From positions 362,001-426,000 of the forward strand of contig NZ_CP018154.1 in the NCBI RefSeq assembly GCF_001889025.1: DNA of 64,000 nt, written 5' to 3'. Position numbers and translations under genes: made by a program. Below the pieces are notes generated by a model. That model was not told the origin of the DNA. It did not search any database and saw nothing but the letters and a program-made list of their open reading frames with translations. How positions within the stretch are numbered: position 1 is the stretch's first letter; every line of letters begins with the position of its first letter. This stretch comes from Sphingorhabdus lutea. GTDB taxonomy: Bacteria; Pseudomonadota; Alphaproteobacteria; Sphingomonadales; Sphingomonadaceae. This document shows positions 10,206 through 19,916 of this stretch, piece after piece.

Positions 10206-11684
10206 TTATCTCCGCAAAAATTCGGGCGCCATTAACGCCATCGCTATGCCCTGAGACGGGCTGTCGGCACGTGAAATCGCGGTTTCGCTGTGCTTTTGTA
10301 ACATGTCATTCATGATAAGGGAGGCAAATAAGCGCGGATCGACTGCATTTTTGGAAAGCCCGCCTATGATATCTGCCAATTCGGCCCGCGCCATTAAAGC
10401 CGATGCGCCCATCCAATGATCGTTTAAATCGGGAAAGCCCGATGGGGCGCCGGGTTTCCATATGGGCTGGCCCATTTGATCGAGTAGGGCGATGATATTT
10501 CGCGGATTATCCGCCTGCTTCGTGCCAAATGCGCGCATTGCCGAAATGGCCCATTCCCATGGACTTTTATATTTAATATGTGCCGCGTTCCAGCTTTCTT
10601 CATGCATAATCAAAATTTTATATAGGCTGGGTAAATACCCCCCGCTTTGCATAAATGCATTTTCCAATGCAGAAATAAGCGCAGGCGGCGGTGTATCTGT
10701 GGTAAAGGCACGCGCCAATTTTGTGGCAATAAATCTGGCAGTTGCGGGATGGACGGCCACATCATCCAACATATGTGTCGATTGATCCTTGCCAATATCT
10801 GGATATGTTTTTCCTAAAAAGCTGCGCGTTCCTGGCTCATGCAGCATATCGACAAAAAAGCTGTCATCGGGTGCGACATTACCAGCAAAACGTGCAATGC
10901 GTTTTGCCTGTGGGCCGATGGCGACGCTCCACCCCGTCATTGCCATGGCCAATTGCTGTATATCATTTTGTGTATAAACGCTGCGCACGCCCAAACTATG
11001 CAATTCCAATATTTCGCGCGCCAAATTTTCATTTAACCCGCCATTGCTTTCGGGGTTTCGGCGGTTTCGTCGTTTCATAATCATGCTATTTGGGCCAAAA
11101 GATTGGGCCTGATCCAAATATAATATCATGGCAGGATGACGCACAGCAGATTTCAACAAATTTGCAAAACTACCCATTATATTTGGACGTATGGCATCGC
11201 GTTCATAATTGCCGGCAAAGGCGGTCACCTGTAATTTATCCGAAGATATGGCAAAATGATTGGACCAAAAATGCACCAATCGTTCGGCAAAGGGGGTGTC
11301 CGTTTGCAATGCTGCGCCAATTCGCGCCGTTGCCGCATCAATATAATGACGGCGGATGGCGCGGACTTCCTTTTGCACCTTCATTTCATCTATGGCAATA
11401 TCGTCGCTGGGCTTTGCGGCGCCACCATCCTGCCTGCGTTGTTGCTGTGCAATTTCTCGCAACATTTGATATTCGGAAAATTCGGCTGCAATTTCTTTGG
11501 TGGAGGCAAGGGAGGCATATATTGGCGGCGCGGGATTATATTCCTTTAATTGCTGCAATAATTTATTTTGCAGCTGCTTATCATCAAAATTGCGATAAAG
11601 CGCTGCCTCATTTGCGCGGCCACCAAGGCCGAATCGATTATGAAAAAAATATGTTTTGGCCATTTTTGTAAGCCGCCCATTCAT
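10206..11684 (-). CDS. DUF1800 protein
   Basis: A 492-residue DUF1800 protein, the usual partner of DUF1501 proteins. Recognisable parts are FHNRFGLGGRANEA near the N-terminus, LVHFWSNHFAIS, LNENLAREILELHSLGV and YTQNDIQQLAMAMTGW, which are family hallmarks. The final segment (SGFPDLNDHWMGASALMARA) also fits. No signal peptide is obvious, so it may need its partner for export. Start uncertain: Met8 (11663) is an alternative. Function unknown. Confidence 0.9.
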   Translation of the reverse strand: MNGRLTKMAKTYFFHNRFGLGGRANEAALYRNFDDKQLQNKLLQQLKEYNPAPPIYASLASTKEIAAEFSEYQMLREIAQQQRRQDGGAAKPSDDIAIDEMKVQKEVRAIRRHYIDAATARIGAALQTDTPFAERLVHFWSNHFAISSDKLQVTAFAGNYERDAIRPNIMGSFANLLKSAVRHPAMILYLDQAQSFGPNSMIMKRRNRRNPESNGGLNENLAREILELHSLGVRSVYTQNDIQQLAMAMTGWSVAIGPQAKRIARFAGNVAPDDSFFVDMLHEPGTRSFLGKTYPDIGKDQSTHMLDDVAVHPATARFIATKLARAFTTDTPPPALISALENAFMQSGGYLPSLYKILIMHEESWNAAHIKYKSPWEWAISAMRAFGTKQADNPRNIIALLDQMGQPIWKPGAPSGFPDLNDHWMGASALMARAELADIIGGLSKNAVDPRLFASLIMNDMLQKHSETAISRADSPSQGIAMALMAPEFLRR

Positions 11685-11778
11685 TTTATGACTATTGCAG
11701 CGATGATTGGATAAATCATGCCGCGTTACAAGAATAAATGGGTATCAAATTGTCGCAAAGGACAGGATGATGCAGAAT

Positions 11779-12945
11779 TTATAAATTTTTCTGATAAATG
11801 GTGTAAACACGGTTGATGTCGCCCTTTATCGCTTCTGCAATGGCGTTCATCCCCTGATTATCATCCAAAATCCAACCAATTTCGCCGCGTGTTGCGCCAT
11901 ATTTGCTAATCGCATTTTTACGGATTTTTTCAATCATCATAAATGCCAATTGGCTTGCCAATCGGCTGGATTGCAATTCCTTTACCACGCCCATTAACGG
12001 CACGCGCATGGTGCGCACGCGCGGTTTACGCAGCCATAATAGCATTTTGGCCCAGCCAAAGGGAAATAGGCTACCTTTAAGGGGTTTCATCGCTTCATTC
12101 ACATCGGGCAGGGTAATCATAAAGGCAACAGGGCGGCCTTCAACCTCGGCAACCATCACCAAATCTTCATAAACAATTTGACGCAATTTTTTGCCGACAT
12201 AGGCAATTTCGGATGCGGATAAGGGAACAAAACCCCAATTATCCGACCATGCATCATTTAATATGCCCATGATAAGGGCGGCTTCTTCGTCAAATTTGCT
12301 TTTATCAACGGGACGAATATTTATACGTGATGATTTTTCACCAGATTTAACAATACGTTCGATTAAGGGCGGGAAATCATGGCTAATATCCACTTCCCAT
12401 GTGCGCAATTCCTTGGCCTGTTGATATCCAAGCGCCTGTGTCCATGTTGAATATTTTAACGGATGATGTCCCATCATTACCGTTGGGCTATGGTCTTGAC
12501 CCTTGGTCAAAAATCCCGGTTCATCCCATATAGAAAGCGATAATGGGGCAAGCACGCGGTGCATCCCCTTATCCTTCAGCCATGTTTCTGCGCGGGAGAT
12601 GAGCGCGGCGGCTACCGTCTCGCTCTCTGCCTCCAACATGCCCCAATTGCCCGTTCCTGGCCCCATGCCCTGATTGGCGGGTTGTTGCGTGGCAAGATGG
12701 TCAATATGCGCGGAAATGCGGCCAACCACCCTGCCATTTTGCCGCGCCAAAAATAAGGCGACATCGGCATGTTCAAAAAATGGGTTTTTGGCAGGGTTTA
12801 GAAATTCCTTCACCTCCGCCCGCAGCGGCGCGACCCAGTGCGGATCATGGGCATTTAACCGATAGGCCAAATCAATAAATAATTTATGATCTGCCGCACT
12901 GGTAATTTGGGTAATTTCTACCTTTTGTCCTGCATCATTTTTCAT
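11779..12945 (-). CDS. GNAT-fold acyltransferase-like protein, possible ceramide synthase relative
   Basis: A 388-residue protein. The N-terminal half reads as a GNAT acyltransferase: FIDLAYRLNAHDPHWVAPLR, AKNPFFEHADVALFLARQNG, then VVGRISAHIDH. The second half carries VVKELQSSRLASQLAFMMIE and ends with GEIGWILDDNQGMNAIAEAI. Large two-part proteins of this kind are usually annotated only as N-acetyltransferase or hypothetical. The bacterial ceramide synthase of Caulobacter also has a GNAT-like fold, and the gene directly upstream encodes a ceramide-type hydroxylase, so a sphingolipid acyltransferase role is plausible but inferred from context. ATG 12945 with GGGGAA upstream is preferred over a TTG at 12996. 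Confidence 0.75.
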   Translation of the reverse strand: MKNDAGQKVEITQITSAADHKLFIDLAYRLNAHDPHWVAPLRAEVKEFLNPAKNPFFEHADVALFLARQNGRVVGRISAHIDHLATQQPANQGMGPGTGNWGMLEAESETVAAALISRAETWLKDKGMHRVLAPLSLSIWDEPGFLTKGQDHSPTVMMGHHPLKYSTWTQALGYQQAKELRTWEVDISHDFPPLIERIVKSGEKSSRINIRPVDKSKFDEEAALIMGILNDAWSDNWGFVPLSASEIAYVGKKLRQIVYEDLVMVAEVEGRPVAFMITLPDVNEAMKPLKGSLFPFGWAKMLLWLRKPRVRTMRVPLMGVVKELQSSRLASQLAFMMIEKIRKNAISKYGATRGEIGWILDDNQGMNAIAEAIKGDINRVYTIYQKNL

Positions 12946-13001
12946 GATTATTCCCCAATTTTCGCGCTGCCATTGTTGGTGCAATTTTATATGCAACAGG
13001 T

Positions 13002-13799
13002 TTAAGATGATTTTTTATTATCTTCGAGCGAACGGCGACGTGGATGGCCAGATGCGATACCACCCGACATTTCCTTTACCCATGGATAATCTTTGGCAAC
13101 TTCTTCGGTATATCCTAAATTGAACACGGTGGGTGAACGATCTTTACGATCCTTGCGTTCATAATAAGTGCCCAAAACACGGTCCCAAAAATAATTGGTA
13201 ATGCCATAATTGCCATCTTCATCATGGAAATGATGTTCCAAATGGCGTTGTTTCATAAATGCAACCCATTGATATTTTGGTTTAAATGCCAAATGTTGAA
13301 TGCAATGAATAAATTCATAATAGCATGTGATTAAAAGGCCAGCAGCAAATGCCGCAGCAGCGCCGCCAATACCGCCCAATGCAAAACCAATGGGCAAAGT
13401 GGCCACCGCAATGGTGGGCAAAGTGGTATGCAATGCGCCGAATAATACCTCTAAATGATTGGGGTCTTGATGATGGTCATAATGAATACGTTTCCATGTC
13501 GCGGACATGAATTTGAATTTATACATCCATTGCCCATGCAAAACATATTGGTGCAATAAATGCCATACCAATGGGTAAACGACCAATGCCGCCAAAATTG
13601 ACAATGATGTGGGCAATATTTGGGCGGGATAATAAATGAACACGCCAATGGAAAGTGCGGTTAATAATAAATAGGCGATAATCGTATAATGTTGGAAATA
13701 TGCGATGATCAGCTGTTTAAGGTTCATCCGGTCAAGATAATGTGATTTTGTCCAAAAGCTTCCGCCTTCTGACTTCATATTTGATTCTGCTTTGTTCAT
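13002..13799 (-). CDS. Sterol desaturase/fatty acid hydroxylase family membrane enzyme
   Basis: A 265-residue integral membrane di-iron oxygenase. Histidine boxes run in family order: WHLLHQYVLHG, RIHYDHHQDPNH, YYEFIHCIQH and RHLEHHFHDEDGNYG followed by TNYFWDRVLGT. This arrangement resembles fatty-acid or ceramide 2-hydroxylases (Scs7/FA2H group). Sphingomonads carry 2-hydroxylated fatty acids in their glycosphingolipids, so ceramide 2-hydroxylation is a reasonable guess. Four or so hydrophobic segments surround the boxes. ATG 13799 is chosen; Met at 13778 is an alternative. It precedes the acyltransferase-like gene by 56 bases in the same direction. Confidence 0.88.
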   Translation of the reverse strand: MNKAESNMKSEGGSFWTKSHYLDRMNLKQLIIAYFQHYTIIAYLLLTALSIGVFIYYPAQILPTSLSILAALVVYPLVWHLLHQYVLHGQWMYKFKFMSATWKRIHYDHHQDPNHLEVLFGALHTTLPTIAVATLPIGFALGGIGGAAAAFAAGLLITCYYEFIHCIQHLAFKPKYQWVAFMKQRHLEHHFHDEDGNYGITNYFWDRVLGTYYERKDRKDRSPTVFNLGYTEEVAKDYPWVKEMSGGIASGHPRRRSLEDNKKSS

Positions 13800-14016
13800 A
13801 AACAATAACCATTCAATATAATAACTTACCCAAATATATGGGCGTGGTGGATCCCCCGGATCTTTTGCTGCTGACTTATTGGACCGTCAATTTGGCGTTT
13901 TTACGGCCAATTGCAAGACTGTCTGTCATAATCCAGCCTTATTCGCCCAAAATATTATGACGCGGGGTAAAAAGCGGCCCTTACTTTCATGTTTATGTTT
14001 ATGGCTGCCTTGATGG

Positions 14017-16113
14017 TCATTTTCCTGCGGCGGTCGCCATATTTTGCATATCATCCATAGATAATATTTGCGGTAATATTTGCTTATGACCATTTCTATC
14101 ATAAAAAAGATATAATGGCACACCAGTGCGGCCCTGTTGTTCAATAAATCGGGCGATATTGGGATCATTGCGGGTAAAATCACCCACCATGACAATGATG
14201 CCGGATTTTTCAAAAATATCGGCGGTTTCTTTTTGTGCGATGATGCGTTTTTCATTAACCTTGCAACTTATGCACCAGTCGGCAGTGAAATATAGGAAAA
14301 TTGGTTTTTTCTCGGCCCGCAATTTGGACAGATTATCTGCATTAAAGGGGATGGTTTTAATATAGGATTGCGCCTGATGATCCGCCCGTGAAATTGGCGC
14401 AGGCGGCAGGACCAAAACAGATCCAATAAATATACCCGCCAATTGCGGTAGATAAAGGGTTTTGCGGACCGGCCCTTTTGCCTGCATATGGCCAAAAATA
14501 TTTAATATAATCAGCAATAGAACCGACGCGACCAAAGCAATGACAAGGCCGCTTTGCCCCGAAAGCCGCCATAAAAGCCACATTAGCAGGATTGCGGTTA
14601 TCGCCATGGGAATGGTCATGATGCGGCGAAATGTCTCCATCCACGGGCCAGAGGGCGGAATTTTACCGCGCAGCCATGGTGAATATGCAATTGCCAAAAA
14701 TGGCAAGCCAAGACCAAAACCCAATCCGGCGAAAATCAACATGGCGGATAATGGCGGCAGGGTCAGCGCTGCGCCCAGGGCGGCGGCCATGAACGGGCCG
14801 GTGCATGGTGCACCGATTATCGCGGCCAAAATGCCCGTGCCAAATGATCCTGCTGTCCCTTGGGGAAGGGCGGATTGCAATTTGCCGCCCATTTGCGGCA
14901 GGTGGAACCAGCCCCATAAATTGGCGCATATCGCCACCATTAACAAGGTGAGCAACAGAACAAAACGCGGTTGTTGTAATTGAAATGCCCATCCAACCAT
15001 TTCACCCGATGCGCGCAGACCCAATAATATAGCGCCCATTATGATGCAGCTGAACATTGTACCGGCAATATATGCCCATGCTTCTGGCTTGGCTTTTCCA
15101 TTATCGCCATATTTGCTAATCGAAATGGCTTTTAACCCGATAATGGGAAATAGACAGGGCAGTAAATTTAGCAATAATCCGCCCAATATTGCTGCAAATA
15201 TTATCAATATTATGGGCTGCGGCGTCATGGCGGCATCGGCATTTTTATCATCCGCTTCGCCGGAAATGGGCGCGCCATTTGCTGCAACTTGGCCGGGCCC
15301 TGCCTTTATCTCTAACCCCTGATGAGCGCCAATTTTCAACAATCCAGCAAGGATATTTTTTCCACCCAAATTATGGGAAGCCGATAAATTGGTCTCCATA
15401 ATCAGGGCATTATTGCTGCGTGACCATTTTTGTCTTGCGCCCAAATCAATATTTTGTTGGTCGGCGGCAAAAAAATAGGGCGCATCAATTTGCATTTGCG
15501 CGGGAATGGGGAATGATAAACGGACCATATTACCGTTAATTTGATAATTTCCCATGCTGTCCGAAATTTGCGGTAATTTTTGGCGCATATTATCAAATGT
15601 CGATTTGCTGACGGTTTTTATCGCTCCATTTGTCGTTTCAATTTGAAATTCGCCGCGTTCGGGCACGCAAATCCGGTCGGTACAGGCAAGCCAGCTGGCC
15701 GATAGCTGGAGATTTTTTAAGTCTGCCTGTGTCAGCGAGGTTGAATTTTTAATCGGAAATAAAATCGCATATTCGCCCAGATAGACATGATTCATTAAAT
15801 CAAAATATCGTTTGGCATGCGGCACGGGAAATAAGGGCGCACCAACAAAATTGGCAGCAGCGCCGTCCTTTGTCTTCCATATTAACTCAATGCCTTGGCC
15901 GGCCTCTCCTGGGTTTTTCCAATAACCATGCCATCCATTTTCAGGTTTCATCACCAATGCGATATAGGATGATGCACTGCCATTATTCGGCGCTTCTTCC
16001 GCCACCAATTGCGCGCTTATATTATTTTGCTTTGCCCACGCCCCCAAATGCATTTGAGGAATGAAAAGCAAAAAACCAAGGATAAGGAATAGAATAAATT
16101 TACGCTGCATCAT
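14017..16113 (-). CDS. dsbD: Thiol:disulfide interchange protein, DsbD/ScsB type
   Basis: Carries electrons from cytoplasmic thioredoxin through the inner membrane to periplasmic thiol proteins. Order of parts in the 698 residues: signal peptide, periplasmic N-terminal domain with GWHGYWKNPGEAG and the cysteine pair ACTDRICVPE, an eight-helix membrane domain with NLLPCLFPIIG and GAPCTGPFMAAA (the two redox cysteines), and a C-terminal thioredoxin domain with ADWCISC (Cys614, Cys617). The N-terminal domain looks like the ScsB branch rather than E. coli DsbD. It stands alone, with its own upstream region. Confidence 0.9.
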   Translation of the reverse strand: MMQRKFILFLILGFLLFIPQMHLGAWAKQNNISAQLVAEEAPNNGSASSYIALVMKPENGWHGYWKNPGEAGQGIELIWKTKDGAAANFVGAPLFPVPHAKRYFDLMNHVYLGEYAILFPIKNSTSLTQADLKNLQLSASWLACTDRICVPERGEFQIETTNGAIKTVSKSTFDNMRQKLPQISDSMGNYQINGNMVRLSFPIPAQMQIDAPYFFAADQQNIDLGARQKWSRSNNALIMETNLSASHNLGGKNILAGLLKIGAHQGLEIKAGPGQVAANGAPISGEADDKNADAAMTPQPIILIIFAAILGGLLLNLLPCLFPIIGLKAISISKYGDNGKAKPEAWAYIAGTMFSCIIMGAILLGLRASGEMVGWAFQLQQPRFVLLLTLLMVAICANLWGWFHLPQMGGKLQSALPQGTAGSFGTGILAAIIGAPCTGPFMAAALGAALTLPPLSAMLIFAGLGFGLGLPFLAIAYSPWLRGKIPPSGPWMETFRRIMTIPMAITAILLMWLLWRLSGQSGLVIALVASVLLLIILNIFGHMQAKGPVRKTLYLPQLAGIFIGSVLVLPPAPISRADHQAQSYIKTIPFNADNLSKLRAEKKPIFLYFTADWCISCKVNEKRIIAQKETADIFEKSGIIVMVGDFTRNDPNIARFIEQQGRTGVPLYLFYDRNGHKQILPQILSMDDMQNMATAAGK

Positions 16114-16200
16114 GCGCTTATAATGGCGATAATATATGATTGCACGGCCTAAATAGGGTGAAATATGAATATCGTTAGTCTTTAAAAGGCGAGTGATATT

Positions 16201-16599
16201 TTATATGGCGAGCGAAAATTGTAATTTTATCTGTTGATTTTTACCCGCAACGATAATCCCTTCTTCTCCGCAAAACGCCGTAATGGGCATGGATATAGAG
16301 GTGATTTGATTGTTTTCGACTTGGCCATCTTTATGATCGAACAGGCTTTGCTGTGTGTTTTGCGCAACATATTGCATATTGGGCAGGCTTAAAATCTCCA
16401 AAACCCAAAATCGCGGACGATGGCGGTAAATACGCGGCACAATGCGGGCAATATGACGGGCATGAATTTTTGCCGCATCATATTCCACCATGACATAATC
16501 ACCAGATTGGCCATGGGGTTTGATAATTTTTGCAGAAATAATATCGATTAAGCGGCCATGCGGCGCCCCCGATAATGAAGGCTGTGATGAATAATCCAT
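16201..16599 (-). CDS. Hypothetical protein, 132 residues
   Basis: Not recognised. The product has no signal peptide or membrane segment and is rich in Ile, His and Gln. It reads as a small mixed alpha/beta protein: an opening segment with GRLIDIISAKIIKPHG, a basic middle (HARHIARIVPRIYRHRPRFW), and a C-terminal part with one cysteine (AFCGEEGIIVAG). An ATG start is preceded by a perfect 8-bp hairpin. It lies between uvrB and dsbD on the same strand with gaps on both sides, so it is probably its own unit. Moderate confidence that it is a gene. Confidence 0.55.
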   Translation of the reverse strand: MDYSSQPSLSGAPHGRLIDIISAKIIKPHGQSGDYVMVEYDAAKIHARHIARIVPRIYRHRPRFWVLEILSLPNMQYVAQNTQQSLFDHKDGQVENNQITSISMPITAFCGEEGIIVAGKNQQIKLQFSLAI

Positions 16600-16610
16600 A
16601 ATATAAATAT

Positions 16611-16632
16611 GCCGATAAGCACATTTATCGGC
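16611..16632 (-). promoter_or_regulatory. Perfect 8-bp inverted repeat before the 132-residue gene
   Basis: GCCGATAA and TTATCGGC are separated by six bases, 12 bases upstream of the ATG at 16599 on the minus strand. There is no T-run, so it is more likely an operator or leader hairpin than a terminator of uvrB, whose stop is 205 bases upstream of it. Confidence 0.5.
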
Positions 16633-16725
16633 CTATCAACTGCAATCCTATAGTTTAAATGCATGGGCGTAAAATTACACCGACAACATGATATTGGCCC
16701 ACCCAAGACCCTCTAAAAATTGGCA

Positions 16726-16762
16726 AATATATGGTTAATTTACATACCGCAATATATGGTTA
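16726..16762. repeat. Two 12-base direct repeats
   Basis: AATATATGGTTA occurs at 16726-16737 and again at 16751-16762, 25 bases apart, in the AT-rich gap between uvrB and the 132-residue gene. It may be a pair of protein sites upstream of that gene. Nothing else is visible in this 237-base gap except the hairpin at 16611-16632. Confidence 0.5.
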
Positions 16763-16836
16763 CATTGAGATACAAATTTTTACATTTATATCAAAAGCCA
16801 TATATTTTAAGACTAATATTTATCTGTGCCTATAGG

Positions 16837-19041
16837 TTATTTTTTATATGACCGGCCATAGCGCCCCTTGCGCGTTCCCGGCTTTCCTTCATTACTGCGG
16901 CCCACTATTGGCCGGCCTTTATCACCCTGTGGGTTAAGTGTCGTGGCGAGCGGATCATTTATGCCCAGCTCCTCCGCCTCCAATTTGCGGATTTCATCGC
17001 GCAGGCGGCCTGCCTCCTCAAATTCCAAATCGGCAGCGGCGGCGCGCATTTGTTTTTCCAATGCCTCAATATGCGCACGCAGATTATGCCCCATCAATGG
17101 TTCGGCGGGGATATTTTTATCCGTTTTTGATTTAACTTCGCCTGCCGCGCTGTTCGCCACAATATCCGACACCTGCCTGATAATTGTTTTGGGGGTAATA
17201 TTATGAAGAATATTATGTGCATGTTGTTTTTCGCGGCGGCGGTCGGTTTCACGCATCGCCCTTTCCATGCTGCCCGTTATGCGGTCGGCATATAAAATCA
17301 CCTTACCCTCCACATTACGCGCGGCGCGGCCAATGGTTTGGACAAGGGATGTTTCGCTGCGTAAAAATCCTTCCTTGTCGGCATCCAATATAGCCACCAA
17401 CCCACATTCGGGAATGTCCAACCCCTCACGAAGCAGGTTAATGCCGATTAAAATATCATATACGCCCATGCGTAAATCACGGATCAGCTCAATACGTTCC
17501 AATGTTTCCACATCGCTATGCATATATCGCACCTTTAACCCTGCCTCATGTAAGAATTCGGTCAAATCCTCTGCCATCCTTTTGGTTAATGTGGTTATGA
17601 GAACGCGGAAACCTTTTTCAATTACCTTGCGTGCTTCATCAATCACATCATCAACCTGATCCTCCACAGGGCGGATTTCAACCGGCGGATCGATAAGTCC
17701 GGTGGGGCGGATAACCTGTTCCACAAACACGCCCTGCGCTTGCTCCATTTCCCATGGGCCGGGGGTTGCCGACACGCTGATCGTTTGGGGACGCATAATG
17801 TCCCATTCATTGAAACGAAGCGGGCGATTGTCGATACAGCTGGGCAGGCGGAAACCATATTCAGCAAGTGTTATTTTCCGGCGATGATCGCCCTTTGACA
17901 TTGCGCCAATTTGCGGGATTGTTTGGTGGCTTTCATCAACAAATAATAACGCATTTTCGGGCAGATATTCAAACAGGGTCGGCGGCGGCTCACCGGGCAA
18001 ACGGCCGGTAAGGAAACGGGAATAATTCTCAATTCCGGCGCAGCTGCCCGTCGCGGCAATCATTTCCAAATCAAAATTGGTGCGCTGTTCCAATCTTTGC
18101 GCCTCCAGCAATTTTCCTTCCGCCTCAAGCTCCTTTAACCGCTCGGCAAGTTCAAAACGAATGGCGTCGCTGGCCTGTTTCATCGTTGGGCCTGGGGTAA
18201 CATAGTGCGAATTGGCATAAACCCGAACACGGTCCAAAGACGCGCCCGGCTTACCGGTTAAGGGGTCAAATTCGGTAATGCTTTCAATTTCATCGCCAAA
18301 AAAACTTATCCGCCATGCCATATCATCATAATGGGATGGGAAAAGTTCCAAATTATCCCCGCGCACGCGAAAACTACCGCGCCCAAAACCAATATCATTG
18401 CGTTTATATTGCAGGGCGACCAATTTACGGATTAACTCACGCTGGTCAATATTGCTGTTTTTAACCAGATCAAAAATCATGGCCGAATAGGTTTCAACCG
18501 ACCCGATACCATATAGGCATGAAACCGACGCCACAATTAACACATCATCGCGTTCCAATAATGACCGTGTGGCCGAATGGCGCATCCGGTCAATGGCCTC
18601 ATTGACGCTGGATTCCTTTTCAATATAGGTATCGGACCGCGCGACATAGGCCTCTGGTTGATAATAATCATAATAGCTGACAAAATATTCCACCGCATTT
18701 TCGGGGAAAAATTGTTTAAACTCACCATATAATTGCGCGGCCAATATTTTATTGGGCGCAAGGATAAGGGCAGGACGCTGCAGTGTTTCCACCACCTTTG
18801 CCATGGTAAAGGTTTTACCCGATCCGGTCACGCCTAGAAGAACCTGATCCTGTTCTCCGGCCAATGCGGCCTTGGTCAATTCTTCGATAGCACGGGGTTG
18901 GTCGCCCGCAGGTTGATATTCAGACACCAATTTAAAAGCACGGCCTCCCTCTGCCTTATCAGGGCGATTGGGACGGTGCGGGGTAAAATTCCCATCGGTA
19001 TCGGGTTCGTCTAATCCGCGTCTAATTACTAATTCAACCAT
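16837..19041 (-). CDS. uvrB: Excinuclease ABC subunit B
   Basis: Damage-verifying helicase-like subunit of nucleotide excision repair. The 734 residues show Walker A GVTGSGKT (70-77), the beta-hairpin [19 protein letters not shown] (Walker B), the helicase motif QTIGRAARN, and a C-terminal UVR motif ([17 protein letters not shown]) that contacts UvrC. It is about 60 residues longer than the E. coli protein: roughly 35 extra at the N-terminus and a basic Gly/Arg/Lys tail at the end. It is a single gene; uvrA and uvrC are not in the window. Confidence 0.97.
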   Translation of the reverse strand: MVELVIRRGLDEPDTDGNFTPHRPNRPDKAEGGRAFKLVSEYQPAGDQPRAIEELTKAALAGEQDQVLLGVTGSGKTFTMAKVVETLQRPALILAPNKILAAQLYGEFKQFFPENAVEYFVSYYDYYQPEAYVARSDTYIEKESSVNEAIDRMRHSATRSLLERDDVLIVASVSCLYGIGSVETYSAMIFDLVKNSNIDQRELIRKLVALQYKRNDIGFGRGSFRVRGDNLELFPSHYDDMAWRISFFGDEIESITEFDPLTGKPGASLDRVRVYANSHYVTPGPTMKQASDAIRFELAERLKELEAEGKLLEAQRLEQRTNFDLEMIAATGSCAGIENYSRFLTGRLPGEPPPTLFEYLPENALLFVDESHQTIPQIGAMSKGDHRRKITLAEYGFRLPSCIDNRPLRFNEWDIMRPQTISVSATPGPWEMEQAQGVFVEQVIRPTGLIDPPVEIRPVEDQVDDVIDEARKVIEKGFRVLITTLTKRMAEDLTEFLHEAGLKVRYMHSDVETLERIELIRDLRMGVYDILIGINLLREGLDIPECGLVAILDADKEGFLRSETSLVQTIGRAARNVEGKVILYADRITGSMERAMRETDRRREKQHAHNILHNITPKTIIRQVSDIVANSAAGEVKSKTDKNIPAEPLMGHNLRAHIEALEKQMRAAAADLEFEEAGRLRDEIRKLEAEELGINDPLATTLNPQGDKGRPIVGRSNEGKPGTRKGRYGRSYKK

Positions 19042-19179
19042 AGGGTGAATATGGGGGGCAAAGCAGATTTTGTCATCATAAAAGCAGGGATAAATTTAAC
19101 GCGCCGCATATTATTATTTGCAAAAGGATGAAAATAGGGCAGAAACAATGATAATCATATATATATTGAGGAATTTACA

Positions 19180-19809
19180 ATGAAATTATCCACCAAAATT
19201 GCGGTCTTTACTTTGCCTACTTTATTGTTAATGGGCTGTAACTCCTCAAATGCCGATAAGGATGGCGACGGAAAAGTAAGCGAGGAAGAATTAAAAGCAG
19301 AGGTGGAAAAAAGCGGCATTGGCAAGTTAAAGGCGGGTCAATGGGAAATGAGCATGAAAATGAGCGAATTGGATGCGCCCGGCATGCCAAAGGAGCTTCA
19401 GGAAATGATGAAGTCGCAATTGGGCAAAGAACAAAAAATGAAGACCTGTGTCACCAAAGAACAGGCGGAGAAACCATCTGCTGAATTTTTTGGTGGGAAT
19501 AAGGATAAATGCACCATCACCAAAATGGAGCGCGACGGCAGTAAAATTACCACTGAAATGAAATGCGATATGGGTAATAATATTGCGATGATGGGTAAGA
19601 CGATGGGCGAATTTTCTGATAGCAGCTATAAAATGTCGATTGATCAGCAAATTTCCGGCGCAAAGCCAGAGGAAAAAATGAGCATGAAGGGCGAAATTTC
19701 TGGTAAATATTTGGGCGAATGTCCTGCAGAGCCTGCTGCCCCTGCTGTTACAATGCCTCCAAAAGCACCCGCTGCGCCGGTGAAGGCCGCCCCGCCAAGC
19801 GCAAAATAA
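19180..19809 (+). CDS. DUF3617 lipoprotein with an EF-hand loop
   Basis: A 209-residue lipoprotein: lipobox LLLMGC with Cys20, then a canonical 12-residue EF-hand calcium loop DKDGDGKVSEEE (residues 26-37), then a DUF3617 domain (KAGQWEMSMKM, later KTCVTKEQAEKPSAEFF and DKCTITKMERDGSKI), and a Pro/Ala-rich tail. DUF3617 proteins are periplasmic with no known function. The EF-hand has Asp at loop positions 1, 3 and 5, Gly at 6 and Glu at 12, so it should bind calcium. It lies between uvrB (divergent) and the VOC gene. Confidence 0.85.
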   Translation: MKLSTKIAVFTLPTLLLMGCNSSNADKDGDGKVSEEELKAEVEKSGIGKLKAGQWEMSMKMSELDAPGMPKELQEMMKSQLGKEQKMKTCVTKEQAEKPSAEFFGGNKDKCTITKMERDGSKITTEMKCDMGNNIAMMGKTMGEFSDSSYKMSIDQQISGAKPEEKMSMKGEISGKYLGECPAEPAAPAVTMPPKAPAAPVKAAPPSAK

Positions 19810-19916
19810 GATAATATATATTTAAACGTTGAAAATATGGCGAATATAAGGCTTGATAAAGCCTTGTGTTCGCCATATGTTCCTTTCTATGTCAGGGGAT
19901 AGGAAAGGAAGTAAAT

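Noticed and set aside
13926..14255. A 109-residue minus-strand frame across the dsbD end
   Set aside because: It lies mostly inside dsbD in another frame and has no recognisable feature or ribosome site.
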